From NCBI GenBank assembly GCA_037074765.1, contig JBAMDO010000405.1:1-24742 (forward strand): a stretch of DNA of 24,742 nucleotides, given 5' to 3'. The first letter of the stretch is position 1. Every line of letters begins with the position of its first letter. The notes below the pieces were generated by a model. It did no database searches. It was not told the DNA's origin and was given only the letters and a program-made list of their open reading frames with translations. A program made the translations under genes and the position numbers. Below, in pieces: positions 1 to 10,593 of the stretch. This DNA is from Mansonella perstans. Its lineage: Eukaryota > Nematoda > Chromadorea > Rhabditida > Onchocercidae.

Positions 1-2632
1 ATTTATCAAATTGGAATGAATAAATGGAAAAATATTAACTTGGATAATTGATATATGGTGATGATGATGATATGGAGAAAACTAGATAATATGAGCTCGG
101 TTGTCAACATTATTCTCTCTTTCTTTTTCTCTCCTACCTCTTATCAAATTAACAAACTTTCCAAACACTCCTTTAACTTTCTTTTATTTTATTATTGCTA
201 AAGCCTTTAAACATCTCATTCATACAGAAACAATTTAATTTTTCCATTTCTAACTTCTTCAAATCTTTAATTATTTACATTTAATTTAGTTTTGTATAAT
301 TTTTCTCATTTTATATCATACAACATTTCTTTTCTCTTCTTACTTATATCTCATTTTGCTAATATTTTTAATTTTGTTAATTTCTTTTTCTTTTATAATA
401 TTTCCACTTATCATTTTGCTAAAAAATGTTTTAAGAAATCTTTTTTTTTTACGAATTTGTAAAGATTACTAAAAAAAGGACTTTTTTTTTAAAATAAGGT
501 TTCTACAAAAATGTTTGCTTACTACTTGCGGAAAGTTGTAAAAAATGCATAATTTGTATTAGTTATTTAAATGAATGTCTAGCATTTAATAAATGATTTT
601 GTGTGTTTGTATTTGCATGTCTATATATGTGTATGTTTATAGAAATCCTGTATTTTAAGTAAAACATATACCGTAACCAAAAGCTACATATGAAATAATG
701 CACCATCCTCATTTCTGTAAAAATTACTATAAAATTAGCAAATCTTCTTCGTTCCTTCCAAATTTTAATAAAATTTCATTGAATCATTTATTAAATGGCA
801 CATTTTATCGCTGGTTTCAGTTTCATTTCTTTAAATTTCATTTTTGAGATATCTTCGTTGGCACATGATTTTGAACTTGACCAGAGAGGGAGCAGTTAAT
901 GCTAGTTTCACTAATGACCAAAAATTTGAATAATTTTTAAAATTTATACCATTTTACAGCCATCTTTTTTTCCCAAATTTATCAATACGTAATATTTCGG
1001 AAATTTTCTCTACATGATAGACAGTTGATATTTTTAAATGTTCAAAAAAAAGCTAAACTTTGTCATTTTTTTAAAATACAAATGCCCTCTTTGTTCCTTC
1101 TTTCCTTTACCTTTTTTTTGCATTTATAAGGGGTTTACTTTATTTTTTGAGAAATCAAGCGAGAAAAATTTTGAATTTTTCAATTCAACATAAGTGTTCT
1201 TCAATAGAATGCACAATAATTCGTCATGTTTTCAGTTGGAATGTTTCAGCTCTCATCTTATGGATATGAATAGATTGTTGAATGTTTCCTGCTTCTAAAG
1301 TTTAATAATTGTATTATGTTGTAACTATTCCGAATGACTTGAACAATTTGAAATTTTCAAAGAGTTTTCAAAATTTTAAAGTTTGTATTTAATAATTTAA
1401 GATGTAAGATGATCGGTAGTTCAATATATGAACGTAATTAATTTTTTGTAAAAATAATTTTTTTTTTCGTTTTTTCTGCGGCAAATTGATAATGATAAAT
1501 TTCCCATAAAAAAAGCAAAAATGTTCAACGTGAAAAAGAGAAGTTAATTGAAAACGAAAAAAGTATTTTTATTCATTTGAAGAAAAATCGAAATTGAAAA
1601 AAGTTGGCAAAAAAAGCAAGAAAATATAATTTCTTGAGTAAAAGAAACTAATAATGTATCAGTTAACCGCGAAATTAAAATTTTTTTTTCTTCGATTTCA
1701 TTATATAGCGTCATTTTGATTGTTAGCTAATTATTCATAAAGATTTTTCCATTTGCTCCAACATATCATCGCAATATCCCTAGTACCTATTTTCTGTTTG
1801 TTTTATTGTAATTTTGTTATGCGAATTTATTTTTGATAATTGTTTTGAAATTATAAACGATTCATCTAAATATCGTTTTTTTCTTTTTACTTACGTACAT
1901 GTAAAAACGATTAGAATGAATCGTAATTTTTACCAAATAATCTTTCCAGTTAATAATAATTTAAATAATAATTTAAAAATTTTATTTAAAATTTAAGTCA
2001 TAATTTTGTTGTTCTTTAATTTTGATAGAAAAAATGATTAGGAAAATTTTAAATTTATGGAAAAGAAAATTTGCTTTTTTAAAGAAAAAAGCTTAAAGAT
2101 TTAAACATTGTTTAAATTAATAACAATAATAATCCTAAAAAGACAAAAAGTTGTCGAAAAAATTTAAACAGTGTTTGTTGTTTAAATTTTTAAACAAAAA
2201 AAAAAAAAACTTAAACAAAATTTAAACACGAAAAATTGATAAAATAAACTTTAAATAATGGTAAAATAAAAAAATTTGAAATAGGAAATGAAAAACTTTT
2301 CAATAAATTGGAGAAGAAAAAAAATTAGCTATAAAATTTTGCAAAATTTTTATTGTTCCAATAAACGTTTACATAGCGAAAGCTCCTTTATACATAATTA
2401 AAAATTGAATAAAATGAAAAAGAAAATTAATTTACAGTAATGGAAGTTTTTTTCGTATAGAATTTTTTTTTTTATTATCTTTTCTATTTGCCTGAGTTTA
2501 TATTAGCAAAATTTGTCATAAAAAAAAAATTTCCTATAATAATGAATTTTTTTTTTCCCTTTTTCATTATCTCTTTTATTTTCTAAATTTATATTAATTT
2601 GACAAAAATTTTTTTTTATAAACAATTCAAAT

Positions 2633-2660
2633 AAAAAAAAAAAAAAAAAAAAAAAAAAAA
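2633..2660. repeat. Poly-A run
   Basis: An uninterrupted run of 28 A residues. It lies just before the pyrimidine-rich tetranucleotide tract. The exact length is likely to vary by individual and by sequencing error. Confidence 0.9.
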
Positions 2661-2711
2661 CAATTAATTTATATCAATAAATTTTCTTTCCTTTTTCCAT
2701 TGAATTTATTT

Positions 2712-2935
2712 GAAAAACATGTTTTCATGCCCGTTTATCTATCTGTCTATCTGTTTATCTACTCATCTCTTCCATTCAATTCATCCGTCCGTCAATCTGC
2801 CATCCAGTCATCCCAACTCCGTCAATCTATCCATCCAGGCATTCCGTGTTCCCTAATCTATCCATTCAGGACATCCCGTATCCCCCAATCTATTAAGTTA
2901 TCCACTCGTTCCATTCATCTATCCTTTCTTTTTAT
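2712..2935. repeat. Degenerate ATCC/ATCT tetranucleotide tract
   Basis: The top strand is pyrimidine-rich with many imperfect ATCT, ATCC and GTCC/CATT units, for example repeated CTATCTGTCTATCTG and CATCC words. The units drift, as in an old tetranucleotide microsatellite. The 84-codon frame through it is an artefact of this composition. Confidence 0.75.
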
Positions 2936-3004
2936 TGTCCTAACCACCGTGTGACTGTTGCCATGACGCCAATTATTTCATTCAATTTTCAACAGCTTTC
3001 CTAA

Positions 3005-3071
3005 TGCACATACATACACACACTAGACATACATGCATCGTACACACAGACACGCATACATACACCTGCAT
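3005..3071. repeat. CA/CATA-rich microsatellite
   Basis: Alternating purine-pyrimidine DNA built from ACAC, CATA and CATG words with occasional interruptions. Frames read through it give repetitive His/Thr or Cys/Val strings, which indicates composition rather than protein coding. Confidence 0.75.
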
Positions 3072-3154
3072 ATGCTTCAACTTTTGGCAACGTTTTTCAC
3101 GATCAAAGTTTAAAAATCGTTTTTTTTTTTTTTTTAATCTTTTTTTCCTTTTCA

Positions 3155-3155
<1 letters not shown>

Positions 3156-3182
<27 letters not shown>
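3156..3182. repeat. Poly-T run
   Basis: An uninterrupted run of 27 T residues, preceded by another 15-base T run at about 3121-3135. Confidence 0.9.
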
Positions 3183-3186
<4 letters not shown>

Positions 3187-3990
3187 AGCATTATATACCT
3201 TACAAATTTTAGATAATAATTTAGCTTAGTTGAATAGAAAAGCTAAAAAATGTGAAAAGCCTAACGAAAGAAACAATTTGATTTTAATTTAGCAAAAAGT
3301 ATGTAATATGAAGAAAATGAAAAAAAAAAGAGAAAACTTTGGCTTGGAATAACATATTTCTTTTTTTTTTTCATTTCTAAAAAATTAAGTAAAAGAAATT
3401 GTTAGAATTATTTTTTTTTTTTTTTTGAAACTAAATTATAAGAGTTGATATAAAAGAAAACTTGATGATAATAATAATTTTTTTTAAATATATTCTTTAA
3501 AATAATAAATTCATTCCATTGAAATTTTCACTCTTCTATAGATTCCGTTTTTTTTTTTAACCATTTTTTTTTATTCAACAATTACAATAATTTCCGGAAT
3601 AGAAATTTCCATTTAATAAAACTTATACTTTTAATTATTCTTATGGGATTAAATGCAAACCATTTCTGTCTTTCTTTCTCTGTCTCTCTTTCTCTTTTTT
3701 TAACTTAATCCTAAAATTTTCTTTTACATCTTTTAAAAAACTACTATTGTATTTCTCTCTTCTTTCTGCTACAAATTACTCCTTAAAGCTTTATCAGCTA
3801 GTTTCCGAAATTTGTTAATTACTTGTGATTTTGTCGCAGTTAGTAAATCATAAATAACTAAAATATCATATATTGAAACGGATATAAGCCTTAGTGTATT
3901 TATTCTGCAGGTTTTTTTCGACGCTTAAACTTTATTGAGGAAAAATTTTTCAAGTATAAATCTAAATGAACACTCCTTCTTCTTCTGGGC

Positions 3991-4012
3991 ATATATATAT
4001 ATATATATATAT
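3991..4012. repeat. (AT)11 microsatellite
   Basis: Eleven consecutive AT dinucleotides in the non-coding region upstream of the calmodulin-like gene. Confidence 0.9.
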
Positions 4013-4704
4013 CCCTTTCTCATTTCATTTATCATTTCAAAGGATATTGCTGACTAAAAAAATTAAGTAAATAAACAATTGTTGATATTTGTCTTCTCTA
4101 CTTTCCCTTTTATTGTTTGAAAAATTTAATTTTCACTTGTTACTTGATTGCGATGCATTATATCTATCTCAACCAATCAATCAATCATTCAGTTTTTTTT
4201 TTTTTATTTTACAATCAGTTTCATTAGTGAGCTTTTATTTAGTGCTATTCATCAAAAAATTATTGCAAGGAAAATTGGCCACATTGATAATAACATTGTT
4301 GTTGAATTTTTTAAATAGTTTATTCAAAAAAAAAAATGGTTTATTTGAAGAAAAATATTTGATAGCAGAATGGAAAAAAAAAACTTTCTGCTTTTTTTCA
4401 TACATCAAAATAATTTGAAATTTGTAATGTGGAAATTTATAGGTGTTTTTCAAAGTGCAAAATTGCATTAATCTAAGCTTTTTTTTTTTTTTTTTTTGTT
4501 CTTTCAATTTAATTTAATAAATACAGTTATCGATTGGGTCTTATATATATGTACAAATTAGAAATAATCTTTAAAAAAACTAACATCCAGTTAATTTATT
4601 TCAATGACTTCATTAATTTTTATCATTATAACATATCACTGTAACAAATAATAAAACAAATTAATTGATGCGCGATAAATATGCAATTGAAAATAAATCT
4701 TAAT

Positions 4705-4783
4705 AATGCATTTCAGTGATGGTGATAAATAGATAAGGACTCATAAAACTGGCGAGATTACGGCTTCCGGATTATTTTCACTG
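4705..4783 (+). promoter_or_regulatory. Probable splice acceptor and 5' leader with uORF, calmodulin-like gene
   Basis: A TTTCAG acceptor ends at 4716, 67 bases before the proposed start ATG at 4784. No coding exon could be attached upstream, so it is either a spliced-leader acceptor or the end of a 5'UTR intron. The leader holds a five-codon upstream ORF (ATG at 4719, stop TAA at 4734-4736) out of frame with the main start, which could lower translation of the main frame. Confidence 0.5.
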
Positions 4784-7700
4784 ATGAGGCTAAAACGGCA
4801 CAGTAGGAAAGCATCGAAAAGACGATCAGAAATAACATTCGATCTAAGCGGTTTGACCAAAGTACTCAAACGTACACGATTAACCAAAAATGAGTTTGTT
4901 TTTTTTCTTTCTTTTTTTCTTCGAAATTAGTTGTTGAGATTTAAAGTTAAAAATTGAGTTAAGTACTGTGATAAATGGCATATGTATAATAGTCAATAAC
5001 AATTTTCCATATTCTTGTAATTGTTAAACCTAGCATTTATATATAATTATAATATTCAGAATGAAAAAAAGTAGTTATTTTAATATTCCCATTCATATTT
5101 TATTCAAAAAAGAATTATCATGTTAGGACTTTATTGTTATCAAAAGTATTTTATCACTATTTCAATAATTTTTATAAGTAACTTGGAAAAAAAAGAATAA
5201 GAAAGCAACAAAAACAAAAGCCATTTTAATATTATCGTCATTAATTATAACATACAATTTTGTAAATTATTAGAGTTGAAATTTGATATGCTATATTGTA
5301 TAATTGATACTAAGGTTATTAAAAACTTAAAAATGAAATTTTAAATCACAAAGTGGTCAAGATGCACCAGCACCACAACCACCACCATCCTGTCCTTCGC
5401 CATCACAAGATGTTTCTCTTGCTGTGCCAGCGAAAGGTCGTATTGTTCACATGGTGGGTGTATTTCAAAGTCCACCTAGTACATCTGCCTCATCCTCCAA
5501 TGAAAGTAATAATGGAGGAGTTGCTACAACAACTAATAGTATACAACCTGAAACTCCTCCAGGTTAGTGAATCTGTAAAAATTTACATTCCTTTAAAAAT
5601 TTTTCTTTCGAATTAATTATTGTATCATTGAACTTTCTTTCTTTCATAGCCATTTATTTTAGTTTTATAAAATTCAAATTTATAACCATTCATTAATATT
5701 ACAATTTTTCCAAGAAAAAAATCGTAATAAAAAAAAGGAGTAAAATGTTATTCATAGTGCCCTGATTTATAATTAATAATTATATCTTTTTGGTGTACGA
5801 AGGTAATTATAATTAGTTGATGTATGCAGTACAATAATATGAATTATGTAAATAATGTTTGAATATCGCTTTTTTAAAATATTCTTCTACTTTTTTAATA
5901 TTTTAAAATTTCCTTTTTTTCTTCTGAATATAAATGAAAAATATCTTATTATAATTGATTTCAAGTTTCATATATGAGAAATTGGTCATTCATATTGCAA
6001 TCAATCCAGATTTCCCATTTAATGATTTTAATGAATTATTTTTTGTTACGATCAAGCAGCGAAATCTTCGCAAAAAAAAAAAAAAAAAAAGACAATTTTG
6101 AAGTGCTTTACATATTGAGGAATCATGGATTTTCAATATTCACTTCTTATGAAACATTAAACTTTATTAAATTTTCGTGTTTTTATTTATTTATTTTTGA
6201 TCATTTATCAGACTGATCAATTTTCCCTTTTACCCAATCCTGTTGTCAACTGCAGTGATAAGCTTTTTTTTTTTGTTTCGTTTTTGCGATAAAACTTGCT
6301 GTCAAGTAATTTTGCAACTGAAAGATTTTCATGTCAAGTTAATGAATTTTTTTCATTTTTTCTCATTTCCTAAAATAAATTTATTAATAGATTTGCATTA
6401 ATGCATACATTTTTATTTCTTCTGCACTTAACAGTTCTTTTTTCACAGCTTATTTTTTCAATCAAATTATAAAAATTGGTTGCTATTGATGAAATACACT
6501 ATTCAAAGGCAATTTGTTGAAATTATCAAACTAATAATTTTCAAAAAAAAAAAAAGAAAATAGAAGAATAACACAAATTTTAATGAATTATTGCTCAAAT
6601 TCTACTGAGAATTCAATTTCTTCTTTTAGTATAGCATTAATTAATTTTTTCAGTTCATAATACAGAACCAACATTATCCTCATCTTCACATCTTGATGAA
6701 CCAAAAATGTATGGTCGATTTACCAATTCATCAGGGGCAACGGAACAGGACGATTTTACACCCGAAGAATTGCAAGAATTTGCACAAGCATTTAAGGTTT
6801 TATTAGAAATATTTTTTAAATATCTGGTAAATTTTTCATCAAATTTTTAGCGGTATTTTTTGAATTTATCCTTAAAACCATATTCTTTGCATCATTTTCT
6901 TTTCAATAACTTTTTTTGATTAAAATTGTAAAAATTTCTAGGAAGTTTATTCCCTTTAGTTTTCTATCATTTAATAAATTTATATCGCAATCTTTAACTT
7001 TTCAATTTTCTATTTTCCAATAATTAATTCATTATCATGTGATTTCTTGCACAGCAATTATCGTACTATCTCAGTGATGGCATACCATAAAAATTTAGAC
7101 TACCTATACCTATAAAAAGCGAATTTCATTTTAATTTCATAACAATTAATATTTAATGTTACTAGACTAATTTAGTGTTATAAAATATAGATGTTCGATA
7201 AAGATGGCAATGGTACAATGAATATCAAAGAATTAGGCGTAGCAATGCGTACTCTTGGATTAAATCCAACCGAAGAAGAGCTACTGAATATGATTAATGA
7301 ATATGATGTAGATGGCAATGGCAAAATTGATTTTTTCGAATTTTGTAAAATGATGAAAGAAATGAGCAAAGAAACGGATCAAGAATTGATACGATTAGCA
7401 TTTAAGTATGTGTAATTTTCATCAATCAATCAATCAATCAGTTATACTATATCCTATCTTTACTTCTAATAAAAACAAAAGTGTTGAAAAATGACAGAAC
7501 ATATGTTTAAATGAGATAAGCATGCCTTAGCCATCATTAAACATCAGATTATTATCTTCATTTCAAACATTGCTAAAATTTTTTAAAACCATTAAATAGC
7601 ATAATAAATAAAGCCTTAAGAATATCGATTTACCGATTATTAGTATGGAAATAATAATATCTTTTTTTTCCTCTTTTCAAATAAAACGGACGAGTTCAGA

Positions 7701-8878
7701 AATTATCATTATTTACGGCAAAATCTCAGACAGGTAAAAAAAAAAGAAAAAACCGAATTCTCTTCATCATACATAGTGTTAACGAATTTCATATATAAAA
7801 GTATTTCTTCTTTTTTATTCTTTTAAATTGATTTAAAAATACATAAAATATTTGAGCTTTTTTTTTGAGCACTTTTTTTCTGCTTGTATTTTTTTTATTC
7901 ATAATTTTTTTTCCGGAAAACTTCCGATTTTTGAAATTTGTAGTTTTTTTTTTTTTACAATTAAAATTTTATCTTTTTTTCTTTTCCAAATTGGCTCGAG
8001 CATGATATTTGCTAATTCATACGCTTGTTTAACTCATTTTAGCTCTATATTGTGCTAACAATGCTAAAATAGGCTGTTTTAAGAGTTTCTGAAAAAAAGT
8101 AATGAAACTAGTTTGCTAATAATGTACAAGCATCTTAGCCCAGTGAGAAAATGGTAATAGTTATTGATTAATGAAAAAAGTAAATGGATAGATGCATATC
8201 CTAAAAGTTTAAAGTACGTCAAGAAAGATTAAATTGTGTGTCGATTACGGATGAATTTAAAATGAATTCAAGCAGAATAATTTTGGATTGTAAGAAGGAA
8301 AAGATTGTAATGACAATTAGAATAAGGATAGATTGATAAAAGTTATGAAAATAGTATAAGAATAATTTACGCTTAAAAAATGATGAAATAATTTCAAATT
8401 CTCCAACTATCTTTTTTGTTTTTGGAATTTTAGCAAATTAATCTAACGAAGATTTATTATTTTATGTAAAAAATTTTGCAGAGTTTTTGATAAGGATGGC
8501 AATGGATATATCACAGCTCAAGAATTCAAGCATTTCATGACAACGATGGGTGAAAAATTCAGCGAAGAAGAAGTAGATGAAATTATTCAAGAAGTTGATA
8601 AAGATGGTGATGAACAGGTTAGTGATTACATTTTAAAACTTTATGATAGAACTTCGTGAAATTAAATAAATTTATTAAGCTATTGTCATGACTATCATAT
8701 TACCGGTTCAGTTTAGTTGCCGGAAGTACACTTCGTAAACTTTGAAATGTGAATGATTCAAAAAAAAACAAAAATTTTTCAGATTAATTATGAGGAATTT
8801 GTCCAGATGATAGCTCCAATCGTACATGATGATGCTAAAGATGATCCATTTGCTGCCGATAATTCATCCAAGAAATGA
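4784..8878 (+). CDS. Calmodulin-like EF-hand protein with long N-terminal extension (302 aa, 6 exons)
   Basis: Exons: 4784-4893, 5354-5562, 6654-6796, 7191-7405, 8482-8617, 8783-8878; phases join without a break. Residues 1-150 are an extension absent from calmodulin (149 aa): a basic start with RKAS and KRRS words that resemble PKA sites, then a Pro/Ser/Thr/Asn-rich stretch. The calmodulin core follows, with EF loops at about 157-168, 193-204, 229-240 and 265-276. Loops 1-3 have the usual acidic residues, Gly6 and Glu12; loop 4 (DKDGDEQINYEE) has Glu in place of Gly6. The tail is acidic. It is expected to be a Ca2+ sensor that binds target helices. It resembles nematode cal-2/cal-4 type proteins more than calmodulin or CAL-1; the orthologue is uncertain. 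Exons 3-6 are secure. Exon 1 and the exon 2 acceptor (AAAG, weak) rest on matching phase and an open basic frame, because the exon 2 frame has an upstream stop and needs a donor exon. Confidence 0.85.
7421..7440. repeat. (ATCA)5 microsatellite
   Basis: Five perfect ATCA units within intron 4 of the calmodulin-like gene, 16 bases after the exon 4 end. A shorter ATCA tract lies at about 4171-4186. Confidence 0.85.
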
Positions 8879-10593
8879 AGTGAATTCCGACATTACGTGG
8901 TTTTTTTCTTGTTCCAAAGATTACCAAAAATTTATCATCAATATAGTTCCACGTTATTATCAATCGTATCCAAAACAAAAAACATATCGTTTAATTTTAA
9001 TTGCAACCAATAGCAACAACAACAGCAACAAACGAAACAATTCCTATTTATATTTGACATCTAATTTACATATTTCATTCCTTTCTCAGGAATTTCATGA
9101 CAGTATAACACAAGAATAGTTATGCCAGTTTATTTTAATCGCTTTACGCTGTTATCATGAATTTATATGTATATTATTTTTGGAAATTTCATGATTTTAA
9201 AAATTTGAAGAATTTTGAAAAATTATGCTTTAGCAACTTATTGAAAGAAATAATGGGGGGATAACAGAAGAAAGGCTGTTAATGGTGGAGGAATAATAAT
9301 TTGACCATAGGATCTGATAAAAATAAGATAATTTATATCAAAGATTCCCTTTAATTTAACCAAAAATTTTTTTTTTTTATAAAAAATCCATCGTAACTGA
9401 AACTGTTACGTTTATACATGTATGTTTCCTGTTGTATCATGATGACCGCAAATTTGAACACGAATCATAAAATTTCATTAGAATTTTGATCTGAAAATTA
9501 TGTCAGATTTTTGTCAATATCTCATATTGAACAATAAGAAGTTACTTTTAAAAATGAATTTTCCAAATGCTTAATCTCAAACTTGTGGTCATTTCTGTTC
9601 GATCATAGATCTCACACATATATTTGAAACTCCATAGTTCCGATTGTAATTCTGTACATTGTACTGCCTCATGCTAACATGAATTGTCGTGTAAAACAGT
9701 ATCTAACTTCAGTCTGAAATCATCAAAAATTCTTGTCACCCATATTGAACACTATGAATTCGCTTTTACCTATATTTTCCGAAATCTACAGTTCAGGATT
9801 TGAAAGTCCGCATGAAAAAGGGATGAATGCATTTCATGCTTAGAAATCCTGAAATTATGCTAATAAGCTTAAGTTCAAAAGTTTAAGATCTCGAAAAAAA
9901 ACTTCAGAAAAATCAAACGTTGTCAAGTCGTGAAAGTTGCAGTATTCCTAAACGATGTTACTGTTCTATCATTTCTAGGTATTTCTATTTCCTCATTTGC
10001 TATTTTTTTTTTTTTTTTTTTGCATAAAAATTTATGCATTACACGCACATTACTTGCTTATTTTTTTGAAATAACAATTGGCATAATTCAGTGTCAATAA
10101 TATTTTAAAAAATCAGTTTTATCAAGCATCATGAGAATGTTCATTGTCGGATGGAAATATTGATTCACATCTAAATATTATAAATGCAACCATTAGAAGC
10201 ACAGTTTTAATATTGGGGTGCATTTCAAAATTTGAAACAAAATTTTGCTATTTTCAGTTACAAAGTGGCAAAGATTTACCGGATGACAAATTCGAAGTGG
10301 ATTACCACTTTAAATATATTTAGAATGGTCAAAATCATTTGAACGATTAAAATAAAGAATTCATTTATCCCATAATAAGAAAAACAAACTTATACCCTTC
10401 CCAAAAGTTTTAAGAATATTTAAAGCCATGGTTATCCAATATCAGAAAACTTGAAAAATTTCGACACATTGAAAAAACATGTACATAGTCATCTTTTAAG
10501 CAATAAAATGGAAGAAACAAGTGAAAATTGAATAAATAACTTCAAAAATAAGTAAAATGACTAGTGACAGAAGAAAATTTGAGTTCTTGAAAT
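8879..10593. other. Convergent intergenic region / 3' flanks
   Basis: This lies between the stop codons of the convergent calmodulin-like (+) and LARP7-like (-) genes. No continuous coding frame is supported. It includes the calmodulin-like 3'UTR, a T run near 10003-10021 and an exon-like stub at 10258-10323. By eye I found no canonical AATAAA on the plus strand between 8879 and 10350; the first is at 10351-10356, with another near 10502. Confidence 0.55.
10258..10323 (+). other. Exon-like stub with poly(A) signal: possible alternative last exon
   Basis: A good acceptor (TGCTATTTTCAG) ends at 10257. It is followed in phase 0 by 21 codons beginning LQSGKDLPDDKFEVDY and a TAG stop at 10321-10323. 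AATAAA follows at 10351-10356. Phase 0 fits the calmodulin-like exon 5, which ends in phase 0 at 8617. If used in place of exon 6 it would keep the first half of EF-loop 4 but put Lys where Glu12 should be. It could equally be a chance open frame; there is no homology support. Confidence 0.25.

Larger units (their letters stand above)
1..4716. other. A+T-rich non-coding region with simple repeats
   Basis: I see no convincing coding exon on either strand. The stretch is dominated by A/T homopolymers, with low-complexity islands listed separately. The open frames present are short, biased by poly-A/T or tetranucleotide repeats, and lack paired splice signals or a recognisable family. It lies upstream of the calmodulin-like gene and may hold its promoter and non-coding 5' exons, or the distal flank of an unseen neighbour; the sequence does not decide this. 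Confidence 0.6.

Noticed and set aside
2700..2954. 84-codon open frame
   Set aside because: It follows a degenerate ATCC/ATCT repeat; composition explains the lack of stops, and there is no splice or homology support.
2982..3216. Overlapping open frames on both strands with Lys- or Phe-rich and Cys/Val- or His/Thr-rich protein
   Set aside because: Produced by the CA-rich microsatellite and the T runs.
5353..5616. His-rich frame starting GTG/ATG ([14 protein letters not shown])
   Set aside because: It is a shifted frame of the calmodulin-like exon 2, whose correct frame ([11 protein letters not shown]...) ends in a phase that joins exon 3.
8826..9119. 97-codon plus-strand frame after the calmodulin-like gene
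   Set aside because: It starts in a shifted frame inside exon 6 and runs into 3'UTR; Asn/Ser runs reflect A-rich sequence.
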